Below, in pieces: positions 28,028 through 35,543 of a stretch of DNA of 56,080 nt. Source of the DNA: Lactobacillus melliventris (GTDB lineage: Bacteria > Bacillota > Bacilli > Lactobacillales > Lactobacillaceae). The translations under genes were made by a program, and so were the position numbers. The stretch's first letter is position 1. Every line of letters begins with the position of its first letter. Location of the stretch: contig NZ_JAAEEB010000011.1 of the NCBI RefSeq assembly GCF_013346935.1, positions 1-56,080 on the forward strand, given 5' to 3'. The notes under the pieces were generated by a model, which saw nothing but the letters and a program-made list of their open reading frames with translations, did not search any database and had not been told where the DNA came from.

Positions 28028-29065
28028 TTAATTGAAATCTAGTTCAAAGTCTTTACTTGTAAAAAGATGTACTTTGCTATTAAAGAGGTAGTTCATCAAT
28101 ATACCCAACGCAATTGGCAAAAAGAAGAAAAGAATTGCGATTAAAAGAATATTGAACAAATTTGCGGGCCGATTAGCCATTGCCGCTATGGGTCCGATTA
28201 AGCCGGAAAAACCAAAGCCCGCACTCATTGGTGTTCCCTGAATTTGAAAGACTGCTCCTAAACCACCCATGATACCGGCATTAATTAAAAGTGGAATAAG
28301 TAATTTAGGATTAGTCATTAAATTAGCCATTTGCATTTTAGGAGAACCCAAGAAGTGAGCAATTGATGTCCCGAAATTATTGGATTTCCATCCAAAAACT
28401 GCTAATGCAAAGGAAACGGCAGTAATACCGAGATTAGCAGAGCCAGAAGCAATACCGGAAATGCTGATTGCTGTGGCGATACCGACTGAAGAAATCGGAG
28501 AAACAATAAGCAGGCCGAATACTATTCCCATTAGCATTCCCATGATAATGGGCTGCAAGTCTGTCAGTTTTTGGACTCCTAAACCGATCAAACTAGTGAG
28601 TTGACCAACAGGTATGCGGGTCAAACAGCCGATTCCACCTGCTATTAGTAAAACTAAAAGGGGAACTAGTAAAATCGTGTATGCCTTTAATTTTTTACCA
28701 AAAAACAATACTAGTCCGTAAGCAATCATAATCGTAATCGCGATATTAATAACATCACCACTGCCTGTTACAGTGACTTTACCCTTATTCATCATGAAAT
28801 TGCCAGCGCCTGCTGTTGCTGCTAAAGCGATGGATGAAGTTTGAATAGGTGTCAATTTACCAGTCATGCCGACACATACTGCACTAATTGCTGGTAATAA
28901 CGCCGAAGCAAAGGTAGTTAAGGCTAAGATAAAACTCAGTTGCGGCATACTTGGTAAAAGAGCTTTTACCAGCTGGTTAATTAGGGCTCCCGGAATTAAG
29001 GCTACAACTATACCAGTTGATAAGCCGTTTAGGGTATCTAGCGTAATCTTTTTCAAAGTATTCAT
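28028..29065 (-). CDS. PTS_EIIC_2 / PfoR-like membrane protein
   Basis: A 345-residue, very hydrophobic protein with about ten transmembrane segments, rich in Gly/Ala/Ile. It fits the PTS_EIIC_2 family, which includes the C. perfringens toxin-regulator PfoR. No EIIA or EIIB domain is present and no PTS partner gene is nearby, so classic PTS sugar transport is doubtful. TAGGAGAG precedes the ATG. The gene sits behind a leader with an aromatic-rich micro-ORF and terminator (29086-29334), which hints that its substrate or role is tied to aromatic amino acids. That is inference; the family has no firm biochemical function. Confidence 0.75.
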   Translation of the reverse strand: MNTLKKITLDTLNGLSTGIVVALIPGALINQLVKALLPSMPQLSFILALTTFASALLPAISAVCVGMTGKLTPIQTSSIALAATAGAGNFMMNKGKVTVTGSGDVINIAITIMIAYGLVLFFGKKLKAYTILLVPLLVLLIAGGIGCLTRIPVGQLTSLIGLGVQKLTDLQPIIMGMLMGIVFGLLIVSPISSVGIATAISISGIASGSANLGITAVSFALAVFGWKSNNFGTSIAHFLGSPKMQMANLMTNPKLLIPLLINAGIMGGLGAVFQIQGTPMSAGFGFSGLIGPIAAMANRPANLFNILLIAILFFFLPIALGILMNYLFNSKVHLFTSKDFELDFN

Positions 29066-29085
29066 TTTACTCTCCTAAATAAAAA

Positions 29086-29115
29086 ACTCACACAGATGAC
29101 GACAACTGCGTGAGT
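29086..29115 (-). terminator. Attenuator terminator in the PfoR-like gene leader
   Basis: On the minus strand an ACTCACGCAG / CTGTGTGAGT stem encloses a 10-base loop, TTGTCGTCAT, and is followed by TTTTTT (ending near 29080). It lies between the leader peptide ORF and the structural gene, only about 20 bases before its start. An upstream hairpin (ACACACAGTT / AATTGTGTGT, 29146-29178) has an arm that can instead pair with CACGCAG of the terminator, giving competing structures. Confidence 0.8.
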
Positions 29116-29202
29116 CTTCAGAGAAGAAAGTACTTAAGTCTTTGAACACACAATTGTCATGAAGATTGAACTGTGTGTCTAAGACAATGACAAACTAGGC
29201 AC

Positions 29203-29274
29203 TCAGATCAAATAGCTGAAGTACCAGAAATAATATTTAACTTGCGGTTGATTAATTTTTTTAATTGTCGTCAT
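29203..29274 (-). CDS. Aromatic-rich leader peptide of the PfoR-like gene
   Basis: A 23-codon ORF: ATG at 29274, TGA at 29203-29205. GAGAGG lies 8 bases before the start codon. The peptide begins MTTIKKINQPQVK and ends YYFWYFSYLI, so seven of eight consecutive codons (14-21) specify Tyr, Phe or Trp. That density, the ribosome site and the following competing hairpins with an intrinsic terminator match ribosome-mediated attenuation leaders such as trp and phe leaders of enteric bacteria. It is too short for standard gene calling. A promoter lies directly upstream. Confidence 0.7.
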   Translation of the reverse strand: MTTIKKINQPQVKYYFWYFSYLI

Positions 29275-29305
29275 AATCTTTACCTCTCATAAATATTTAA
29301 GCAAT

Positions 29306-29334
29306 ATCATAACTTAATAATAAATAAAAAGCAA
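29306..29334 (-). promoter_or_regulatory. Promoter of the attenuated leader and PfoR-like gene
   Basis: On the minus strand TTGCTT (29329-29334), a 17-base spacer and TATGAT (29306-29311). Transcription would start near 29299, about 25 bases before the leader ATG. Confidence 0.65.
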
Positions 29335-29505
29335 GGCCTAATTTAATTTAATTTGAAAACAGCTGATATAGCAATTAATTAAGCAATTTGAAATCATCCT
29401 GCTTAAGTAATACAAGTAAGCAAAATATTAAAATGCTGAACTGACGTGATCTTATCTTTTTAATATTATCCGCACTAAAAAGCCCAAAAATTAAAAATAA
29501 AAGTT
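29335..29505. other. AT-rich intergenic stretch without recognisable genes
   Basis: This is the rest of the 513-base gap between the PfoR-like gene and the next plus-strand gene. No ORF with a ribosome site, no strong hairpin and no tRNA-like fold was seen. It lies between two divergent promoters. Confidence 0.6.
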
Positions 29506-29534
29506 TTGAATAACTCTTTAGTAACGACTAGAAT
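29506..29534 (+). promoter_or_regulatory. Promoter of the orphan membrane protein gene
   Basis: TTGAAT (29506-29511), a 17-base spacer and TAGAAT (29529-29534), 44 bases before the GTG start. Confidence 0.6.
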
Positions 29535-29578
29535 ATTCTCAAGTAAAATATAAATTTATTCTATTGTAAAAGAAAGAA

Positions 29579-30064
29579 GTGTTTATTATCACACTGTTTA
29601 TTAATTGTATCAGTTTTTTGGGTGACTGGTTGTTATTCGCTTTTCCTCTTTATCAGGGATTAATGGAGCTTTATGACTATGAATGGTTTTTAAAAGAATT
29701 TAATCAATCAAGCAAAGCACAGCCTAAAATTTCTCCTCTTTACTGGATTATACCGATTGTCAAAATATACTTAGAAAAGAGACGAGCAGTCAAAATTCTA
29801 GGCAGTATTATCAAAAATGAATCGGATTTACGGACAGCTATGAGTTTTATTGACAAAGCAACTGCATGGTATTTTGTTTCTCTTGGTGGCTGGTTAAAGA
29901 TGGTATCTTCTTTATATGAATTTATCGGAGAACTTCATGAAGACAGTATATTGCTGCTAGTTGGCGGAACCATAGTCTTGACATTTTTAGGAATCTTTTC
30001 AGGTTACTACCGCTTGAATCCGAAGAGACAAAGAGTATTGATTTCAAAAATTAAGAAAAACTAG
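29579..30064 (+). CDS. Small membrane protein of unknown function
   Basis: A 161-residue protein I do not assign to a family. It has hydrophobic segments at about residues 1-25, 95-112 and 120-145, a central basic segment (KIYLEKRRAVKIL) and a basic C-terminus (KRQRVLISKIKKN). The start is uncertain: GTG 29579 has only AAAGAAAG just before it. A promoter upstream and a terminator right after the stop support a real single-gene transcript. No catalytic motif is visible. Confidence 0.65.
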   Translation: MFIITLFINCISFLGDWLLFAFPLYQGLMELYDYEWFLKEFNQSSKAQPKISPLYWIIPIVKIYLEKRRAVKILGSIIKNESDLRTAMSFIDKATAWYFVSLGGWLKMVSSLYEFIGELHEDSILLLVGGTIVLTFLGIFSGYYRLNPKRQRVLISKIKKN

Positions 30065-30074
30065 AAGCTAGCAA

Positions 30075-30108
30075 AAAAGAACTATAACAATTCAGTTATA
30101 GTTCTTTT
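30075..30108. terminator. Bidirectional terminator for the membrane protein gene and tRNA-Arg
   Basis: An AAGAACTATAAC / GTTATAGTTCTT stem has T-runs on both strands. It ends the plus-strand gene and the minus-strand tRNA. Confidence 0.85.
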
Positions 30109-30148
30109 CTGTAAGAGTTCAAACAAATGTTAACTACTTATAACAAAA

Positions 30149-30222
30149 TGATCCGGGTGAGATTCGAACCCACGACCCACGGTTTAGAAGACCGTTGCTC
30201 TATCCAGCTGAGCTACCAGACC
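30149..30222 (-). tRNA. tRNA-Arg (anticodon TCT)
   Basis: A complete 74-base cloverleaf on the minus strand. The acceptor stem is GGTCTGG / CCGGATC, the D-arm is GCTCAGCTGGATAGAGC, the anticodon stem ACGGT / ACCGT carries loop CTTCTAA with anticodon TCT, and the T-arm contains GGTTCGAATC. No CCA is encoded at the 3' end. It reads AGA/AGG arginine codons. Confidence 0.95.
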
Positions 30223-30258
30223 GTCAATTTTGCGTATTCCTGCGCAAGAACAGTAACT

Positions 30259-30287
30259 ATTATAGAGAAAAATTTTTGTAATTGCAA
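30259..30287 (-). promoter_or_regulatory. Promoter of tRNA-Arg
   Basis: On the minus strand TTGCAA (30282-30287), exactly 17 bases, then TATAAT (30259-30264), 37 bases before the tRNA 5' end. Confidence 0.8.
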
Positions 30288-30423
30288 CCAGAAATTGCGA
30301 TTTTGTTTAAATAATTTTAAAGCAAGGTTGATGTTAGCAAAGAAGAGATTATAAGATTAATATGTTAATTGTAGTTTGTAATCGGTATAATTAAAATAAT
30401 TATTTTAAATGATTGGAAAAATT

Positions 30424-32187
30424 ATGAAACATAAATTACTAAAATTTATCTGTCTCTTAGGCATGCTTCTAGTTAGCTTAAGCCCTGTACAAAAAGTAAA
30501 AGCCGATGTTGATTATGATATTGCTAAAAATATCACAAGTGCCAAAGTTAATCCTGATGGTTCTTTGTCGATGAAAAGGGCAATTACCTACCAATTCAAT
30601 AGTCGAGCACATGGCGTTTATTACCGGCAAGCTTTAAATTCAAATCAAAAAATTGAAGACGTAAAAGTACAGGTAAAAAATGAAAATCAAAAGAGACAAA
30701 CAGTTAATAACTATGTTCTTAAAAAAATGAAGCGCGGATATCGCTTTAAAGTGTTTTATCCCATAAAAAATCACAGCCATTTTACTGTGACGTATTTTTA
30801 TCGCATAACCAACGCCATTACTAATTATCGCGACATTGCTGAACTTAATTTTAAGATTATTGGTAATGGTTGGGACACTGACTTAGACTATGTCAAGGCC
30901 AGCGTTATTTTCCCTGGACCAGTTAGAGGACTGAAAGCCTGGGCCCACGGACCACTTGATCGCTACCTTAAAGTAAATCCGAAAAAAGGAAAAATTGTTA
31001 TGATAGCTGAGAATCTTGCTGGCGACACCGGTATCGAAGTTCATACTATTTTCCCCTTGAGTATCACAGCCAAAAATAAAAATGTTAAAAATAAGAATCA
31101 CCGAAAAGCAGTTATAGAGCAAGAGAAAAAATTAGCTCAAGCAACTATTAGAAATAGGCAGAAAAAAGAAAGAAGAAGTATTTGGCTAATAGCATTAGGT
31201 TTGATTGTCGGACTACTAGGAATTATTAAAGGTTTCAGAACCAAAGCAGTTGGTTTTAAGCCGCGCAAGAGTCGCGAATTGGCTCATAATTATGAAATAC
31301 CTGATGTAGATCCAGTATTGGCGCAAATTTTGGATACTGCTAAAAAGCCGGATAATAAGGCCTTTACGGCATACTTAATTAGCTTAGCAGCTAAGAAAAA
31401 GATCAAGATCGCAGATTTTAAAGTTCATCGTAAAACTTATTACCAGATAACATTGCTAGACAGAAGCATTCTTGATAATGATATTTTAATCAAAACTCTA
31501 TTCAATAATATTGGTGATGGTAACCAATTCACGACACAAGAATTGAAAAAGTACCATGGTAAAAAGCTTGGAAACTCTTTTGATACCTGGGCAACTAATT
31601 ACTTTGACAGTAAAGAAAAACAAGTATATTTACCTGATACGTTGACCAATAGTCGGGCTAAAGTTATTGGTATTATTATTTTGACGATGGCAGTGAGCTT
31701 TGCATCTGCGGTAATTGCATTAACAAGTTCTTTAAAATATCTTTTGATAATAGTTTTTGGTGAAGCTTTAATTCTGCTATTGAGTCTTCTTGCTTTAGTT
31801 TATAGTAATAAAAAGATTGGTATATACTCTGAAAAAGGCAAAAATGAAACTGAAAAAATACGTGGTTTCAAGAAAATGTTGAGAGATATCGGTAAGTTTA
31901 AAATGAAAGATGTCGGTGATCTCATACTATGGGAAGATATTATGCCTTATGCCGTTGCTTTCGGTTTAGCAGATAAAGTCATGAAAGAAATGAAAATCGA
32001 ATTCAGTAAAGAAGAGATTCAAAACAGTAATTACTTCTATTACGGTTTTATATCAAACACGGGCAAAGACAGTTTTACTGCCAACTTTGATTCTTGTTTT
32101 AGTGACGGTATATCTTCTGGCTCTAGCAGTTTCTCCAGTGGTTCATCCGGCGGCTTTGGCGGAGGTTCTGGTGGAGGAGCTTTCTAG
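30424..32187 (+). CDS. DUF2207 membrane protein with secreted N-terminal domain
   Basis: A 587-residue protein. A signal peptide comes first (KHKLLKFICLLGMLLVSLSP, cleavage probably after VKA, about residue 27). An extracellular DUF2207 domain follows (AITYQFNSRAHGVYYRQA, then ELNFKIIGNGWD). After a Lys-rich linker there is a transmembrane helix near residue 250. A cytoplasmic segment precedes two more helices near 410-460, and the tail is Gly/Ser-rich (SSGSSGGFGGGSGGGAF). This architecture is standard for DUF2207 proteins, whose function is unknown. ATG 30424 with GGAAAA upstream gives a cleaner signal peptide than ATG 30409. TATAAT at 30386-30391 is the probable -10. Confidence 0.85.
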   Translation: MKHKLLKFICLLGMLLVSLSPVQKVKADVDYDIAKNITSAKVNPDGSLSMKRAITYQFNSRAHGVYYRQALNSNQKIEDVKVQVKNENQKRQTVNNYVLKKMKRGYRFKVFYPIKNHSHFTVTYFYRITNAITNYRDIAELNFKIIGNGWDTDLDYVKASVIFPGPVRGLKAWAHGPLDRYLKVNPKKGKIVMIAENLAGDTGIEVHTIFPLSITAKNKNVKNKNHRKAVIEQEKKLAQATIRNRQKKERRSIWLIALGLIVGLLGIIKGFRTKAVGFKPRKSRELAHNYEIPDVDPVLAQILDTAKKPDNKAFTAYLISLAAKKKIKIADFKVHRKTYYQITLLDRSILDNDILIKTLFNNIGDGNQFTTQELKKYHGKKLGNSFDTWATNYFDSKEKQVYLPDTLTNSRAKVIGIIILTMAVSFASAVIALTSSLKYLLIIVFGEALILLLSLLALVYSNKKIGIYSEKGKNETEKIRGFKKMLRDIGKFKMKDVGDLILWEDIMPYAVAFGLADKVMKEMKIEFSKEEIQNSNYFYYGFISNTGKDSFTANFDSCFSDGISSGSSSFSSGSSGGFGGGSGGGAF

Positions 32188-32271
32188 TTTAATTATTTGA
32201 CTTAAAACCTGGCCTGAAGTTTGGCTTTTGTCTTTGCTATAATTAAGTAAATTTCTAAAAAGATAGGTAAA

Positions 32272-33594
32272 ATGATGTTCGATTATCGCAATAATTTAAA
32301 AAGAATTCTTAATCAGACGGCGGGAGATGATAAGAGCTTAAAGAATGGGCTAGCAGCAATTAAATTAATTTTGGGCATGACTGATGAACAGACTGCAAAA
32401 GTAACAGCTAAAAATAATATCGAAGTTGATCAAGAGCAACTTAATTTACTGTTAACCAGCTTAGCCCGGTTAATTAAAAATCTTGGAGATATTGCCAGTA
32501 AGAACACAGCACTTTCGGCAATTCAAAAACTAACGCTTGCTCCAAATATTAATAAAAAATACCGCCAAAATTTGGTCAACCTAAAGCAAGCAATTAATCT
32601 GCTGCAAACGCCTAATGATATGATTGATAAAAAAGTTTTTGAAGAAGCACTTGAAATTCCCCAAAAGAGTAAGAGAGATTATCGAAAGGGCAAACGCTAT
32701 ACAGTAATTCGTTTACTGTCAGGCTGTGATTTAGTTAACGACAACAACAGAAGAGTGTACACCATGAAAGAGTCTCAGATTCATTCTTTAAACTTAAAAA
32801 GTGGTGATATTGTAGAGGCCGTTCCTGAAGATAAGAATTCACATTATGAAGCAACTATTTTACGCGTTGTTGGCTTTCGTGAATTGCCGTCTATGGAAGT
32901 TGATTCAATCTCAACATTTAAATATGCGGTAGTGCAAGGACGCGCGGGTCATTTAGCTATTACTCGCAATGCTCAAGGAAAGAAATTACGTGTTAATGGT
33001 AAGGCGGTTCTTCTTCCTGTTGATTCGAGTAAGTATTGGGATGAAAACATTAGATTAGTTGATGGCTCAATTGTTGACTTAGCTTGGTATGATGGCGATG
33101 TTCGTTTGAAAAAAAATCCGGAAGAAGCAATTCAAATTCGCTGGATTTATGAGCTTGAGCAACCGCAGATGCCTAATAGCGCTAAAAAGAAAAGAAGCAC
33201 TACTGCAGAAAAAGATGAGAATTTAACTAAGCTGGCATTGGATTTACATTATCAACGAGTAGGCATTGCTATTGGCAATAACCAGAATGAGGCGATGTTG
33301 GAAGGAATAGTCAAAAGGTATAATGGCATACCTATCCCCATTGATGCTTTCCAAGGTAAGAAAAAAATCATGGAAAATCAGATTAAGGATCTGGATATAG
33401 TGATCTTGGTAACGGCATTTGCGGCTCATGACAGTACTTGGAATATCAGTGAATTTGCCAGTAAGTATCACATCAAATTTGCAGTTAGTTCAAGTAAAGG
33501 CTATCAAGCTTTTGAGCGGGCATTATACCGTGCAGAAAAGGGTTTGCCAGCGTATGAAGGTAATCAAACAATCAATTATCAGGTTGCCGATTGA
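32272..33594 (+). CDS. DUF2325-type protein of unknown function
   Basis: A 440-residue soluble protein. The helical N-terminal third is Lys/Asn/Gln-rich. A central beta-rich part (RKGKRYTVIRLLSGCDLV to EIRLVDG-like strands) follows, then a C-terminal Rossmann-like domain: VGIAIGNNQNEAMLEGIVKR, DLDIVILVTAFAAHDSTWN and KFAVSSSKGYQAFERALYRA. That last part fits DUF2325 proteins, proposed to sense or bind nucleotides; assignment is by pattern only. Start is ATG 32272 or the adjacent ATG 32275 after GATAGG. TATAAT upstream at about 32236 suggests its own promoter. Confidence 0.65.
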   Translation: MMFDYRNNLKRILNQTAGDDKSLKNGLAAIKLILGMTDEQTAKVTAKNNIEVDQEQLNLLLTSLARLIKNLGDIASKNTALSAIQKLTLAPNINKKYRQNLVNLKQAINLLQTPNDMIDKKVFEEALEIPQKSKRDYRKGKRYTVIRLLSGCDLVNDNNRRVYTMKESQIHSLNLKSGDIVEAVPEDKNSHYEATILRVVGFRELPSMEVDSISTFKYAVVQGRAGHLAITRNAQGKKLRVNGKAVLLPVDSSKYWDENIRLVDGSIVDLAWYDGDVRLKKNPEEAIQIRWIYELEQPQMPNSAKKKRSTTAEKDENLTKLALDLHYQRVGIAIGNNQNEAMLEGIVKRYNGIPIPIDAFQGKKKIMENQIKDLDIVILVTAFAAHDSTWNISEFASKYHIKFAVSSSKGYQAFERALYRAEKGLPAYEGNQTINYQVAD

Positions 33595-33706
33595 TAGTCG
33601 CAATAATTTTCTTTATAATTTCTTAATAATTTAAGAAATAAAGGTCAGCTTTGTGTTTTTGGCTCATGCAATTTTACTACACGTTAAGCAGAAAAGCCCA
33701 TTTTTC

Positions 33707-33736
33707 TTGCATAACTTGGCATTTTTCCTGTACAAT
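33707..33736 (+). promoter_or_regulatory. Probable promoter of the YitT-family gene
   Basis: TTGCAT (33707-33712), an 18-base spacer and TACAAT (33731-33736), 32 bases before the start codon. Confidence 0.5.
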
Positions 33737-33768
33737 ATTAAATAACAATTTTATGGAAGGAAGATGAG

Positions 33769-34608
33769 ATGAAAACAAAAACGCAAAAGCATACCTGGCA
33801 ATATTGGCTTTTTTTCTTAGCCGGTTTGGAAATAATTACAATATCAATAAATTTCTTTTATGCTCCAATTAATGTTGCTGCAGGTGGTTCTACAGGAATT
33901 TCAATATTGATTGATGCTGTTTGGGGAATTAACCGCTCTCTTTCAGTATTTGTGGTCAATGCTCTGATGCTTATTTTAGCTGCCGTTTTTTTAGGTAAAG
34001 AAACATTGAAGAAAGTAGCTTTAGGTAGCCTTTTAGTACCGGTGTTAATGGCAATTACACCGAGTTTTAAATTGACTTCGAATAATATGCTCGCAGTTAT
34101 CTACGGCGGAGTCTTAATGGGTGTTGGTGTTTCAATGCTATATCGCATTAACGCTTCATCTGGAGGAACTACCATTCCGCCTCTGATTATAAAAAAGTAT
34201 TTTTATATTGATCCCGCATTATCATTAATGGTTATTGATATGTCTGTCATTTTTTTGAATATCTTTGTTGATGGTACTGAAGCTTTTCTGCTGGCCGCTT
34301 TTTCTCAGGTAATTACTACAATGACTATGCGTTATACAGAAACTGGGTTTGATAAAAAATATCAGGTGCGCATTATGAGTAACAATAAATTAGAAGAAAT
34401 TCGTCAAATGTTGCAGCAGGATTATGATGGCTTGACCGTTTACAATGTCGTAGGTGGTTATAGTGATCAGGATAAGCAACAGCTAGTGATTGTTGTTGAT
34501 ACTAACGAATATGGTCAGCTAGTTGCTAAAGCTCGTAAAATTGATAGTGAAGCATTTATCGTCACCGAAAACATTGCTAAAGTGCATGGTGGTAAATGGC
34601 AAATTTAA
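33769..34608 (+). CDS. YitT family membrane protein (DUF2179 C-terminus)
   Basis: A 279-residue protein with five or six transmembrane segments in the first about 190 residues, including the family signature INVAAGGSTGISILIDAVWG. A cytoplasmic DUF2179 domain follows (KKYQVRIMSNNKLEEIRQML to VVDTNEYGQL). YitT proteins are common multicopy membrane proteins in Firmicutes with no established substrate. GGAAGGAAGATGAG precedes the ATG. The gene is single, followed by the L21 promoter. Confidence 0.88.
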   Translation: MKTKTQKHTWQYWLFFLAGLEIITISINFFYAPINVAAGGSTGISILIDAVWGINRSLSVFVVNALMLILAAVFLGKETLKKVALGSLLVPVLMAITPSFKLTSNNMLAVIYGGVLMGVGVSMLYRINASSGGTTIPPLIIKKYFYIDPALSLMVIDMSVIFLNIFVDGTEAFLLAAFSQVITTMTMRYTETGFDKKYQVRIMSNNKLEEIRQMLQQDYDGLTVYNVVGGYSDQDKQQLVIVVDTNEYGQLVAKARKIDSEAFIVTENIAKVHGGKWQI

Positions 34609-34641
34609 ACCTTATTTAGCAGATAAAGCAGACATTTTTTA

Positions 34642-34670
34642 TTGCTAATTGAACCTGATAGTAGTATGAT
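34642..34670 (+). promoter_or_regulatory. Promoter of rplU-rpmA
   Basis: TTGCTA (34642-34647), 17 bases, then TATGAT (34665-34670), directly upstream of the structured L21 leader. Confidence 0.7.
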
Positions 34671-34677
34671 GTAGTAG

Positions 34678-34766
34678 TTGTATTTGTGGGTTCCTCCACA
34701 TCTGCAACCGCACATTTTGAGGTCATAAGTCTTGGTTAGAGCACCTCAATTGGCGAGTCTAAGTAA
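34678..34766 (+). ncRNA. L21 leader (ribosomal protein autoregulatory leader)
   Basis: The leader before rplU has GTGGGTTCCTCCAC as a small hairpin (34686-34699), then CTGCAACCGCACA, then a longer helix GAGGT..CTTGG / ACCTC with GGCGAGTC before the ribosome site. The position and the GTGGG/TCCTCCAC plus CCGCACA features match the L21 leader family known in Firmicutes, thought to let ribosomal protein control the operon. Boundaries are approximate. Confidence 0.65.
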
Positions 34767-34783
34767 TTTTTGGAGGGTAGTAA

Positions 34784-35098
34784 ATGTACGCAATTATTAA
34801 AACCGGTGGAAAGCAATATAAAGTTGCTGAAGGCGATAGTGTTTTTGTTGAAAAGCTTGATGCTGCAGAAGGTAAAGAAGTTACTTTTGATGAAGTAGTT
34901 CTTACTTCAGACGGCAAGGACGTTAAAGTTGGTACACCGTTAGTTAAAGGTGCTAAAGTTGTTGCTAAGGTTGAAAAGCAAGGTAAGGAAAAAAAGGTTG
35001 TTACCTTTAAGTACAAGCCTAAAAAGCACTCACATTCAAAATATGGTCACCGTCAACCTTATACTAAGGTTACAGTTGAGAAAATTGAATTAAACTAG
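34784..35098 (+). CDS. rplU: 50S ribosomal protein L21
   Basis: A 104-residue bL21, beginning [20 protein letters not shown] and ending with the RNA-binding [28 protein letters not shown] precedes the ATG. It is first gene of a two-gene operon with rpmA, 13 bases apart. Most Firmicutes have the L27-processing protease gene prp between them; here it is missing. Confidence 0.97.
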   Translation: MYAIIKTGGKQYKVAEGDSVFVEKLDAAEGKEVTFDEVVLTSDGKDVKVGTPLVKGAKVVAKVEKQGKEKKVVTFKYKPKKHSHSKYGHRQPYTKVTVEKIELN

Positions 35099-35111
35099 AG
35101 GTGAAATAATA

Positions 35112-35405
35112 ATGAATATTTTAAATCTTAAATTATTTGCCCACCACAAGGGTGGAGGTTCTACTGCCAACGGACGTAATTCAGCAGGTCGTCGTTTAGG
35201 CGCTAAGGCTGCTGATGGCCAAACTATTCACGCTGGCTCAATCATTTATCGTCAACGTGGCACAAAGATTCACCCTGGTAAAAATGTTGGCCAAGGTGGA
35301 GATGACACTCTGTTTGCTTTGGTAAATGGTGTAGTTAAATTTGAGCGGAAAGACAAGTACAGAAAACAAGTTTCTGTTATTCCGGTTGAAGAAGAAGCTA
35401 AGTAA
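35112..35405 (+). CDS. rpmA: 50S ribosomal protein L27 with Prp-cleavable N-terminus
   Basis: A 97-residue bL27. The mature part begins [20 protein letters not shown] and is preceded by MNILNLKLF, the N-terminal extension typical of Firmicutes L27 that the cysteine protease Prp removes after Phe9 so that the tail can reach the peptidyl-transferase centre. The prp gene is not between rplU and rpmA as usual, so it must lie elsewhere if cleavage occurs. AGAGGTGAAATAAT precedes the ATG. An intrinsic terminator follows. Confidence 0.97.
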   Translation: MNILNLKLFAHHKGGGSTANGRNSAGRRLGAKAADGQTIHAGSIIYRQRGTKIHPGKNVGQGGDDTLFALVNGVVKFERKDKYRKQVSVIPVEEEAK

Positions 35406-35419
35406 TTTAGTTCTTAAAC

Positions 35420-35455
35420 CAAAAGACGAAAAGCATATGCTTCTCGTCTTTTTTC
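35420..35455 (+). terminator. Intrinsic terminator after rpmA
   Basis: An AAAAGACGA..AAGCATATGCTT..TCGTCTTTTTT hairpin has a long, nearly perfect stem and a T-run. Confidence 0.92.
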
Positions 35456-35484
35456 TACTTTATTTTAAAAAGTAATGATGGTAT

Positions 35485-35530
35485 TGTATATCCCTTTAGG
35501 GTTAAAATTGAGGTAAAAGTTTGATATACA
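35485..35530 (+). repeat. Inverted repeat in the aminopeptidase leader
   Basis: TGTATATC (35485-35492) and GATATACA (35523-35530) are exact reverse complements separated by 30 bases. The right arm ends next to the ribosome site AGGAGA. It may be a leader hairpin affecting translation; no regulator is suggested. Confidence 0.35.
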
Positions 35531-35543
35531 GGAGAATACAAGC

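Noticed and set aside
29086..29300. T-box riboswitch upstream of the PfoR-like gene
   Set aside because: No AGGGTGGNACCGCG T-box element or specifier-loop arrangement; the leader ORF explains the structure better.
30127..30354. 75-residue plus-strand frame over the tRNA
   Set aside because: It reads through the complement of tRNA-Arg(TCT) and has no ribosome site or protein-like composition.
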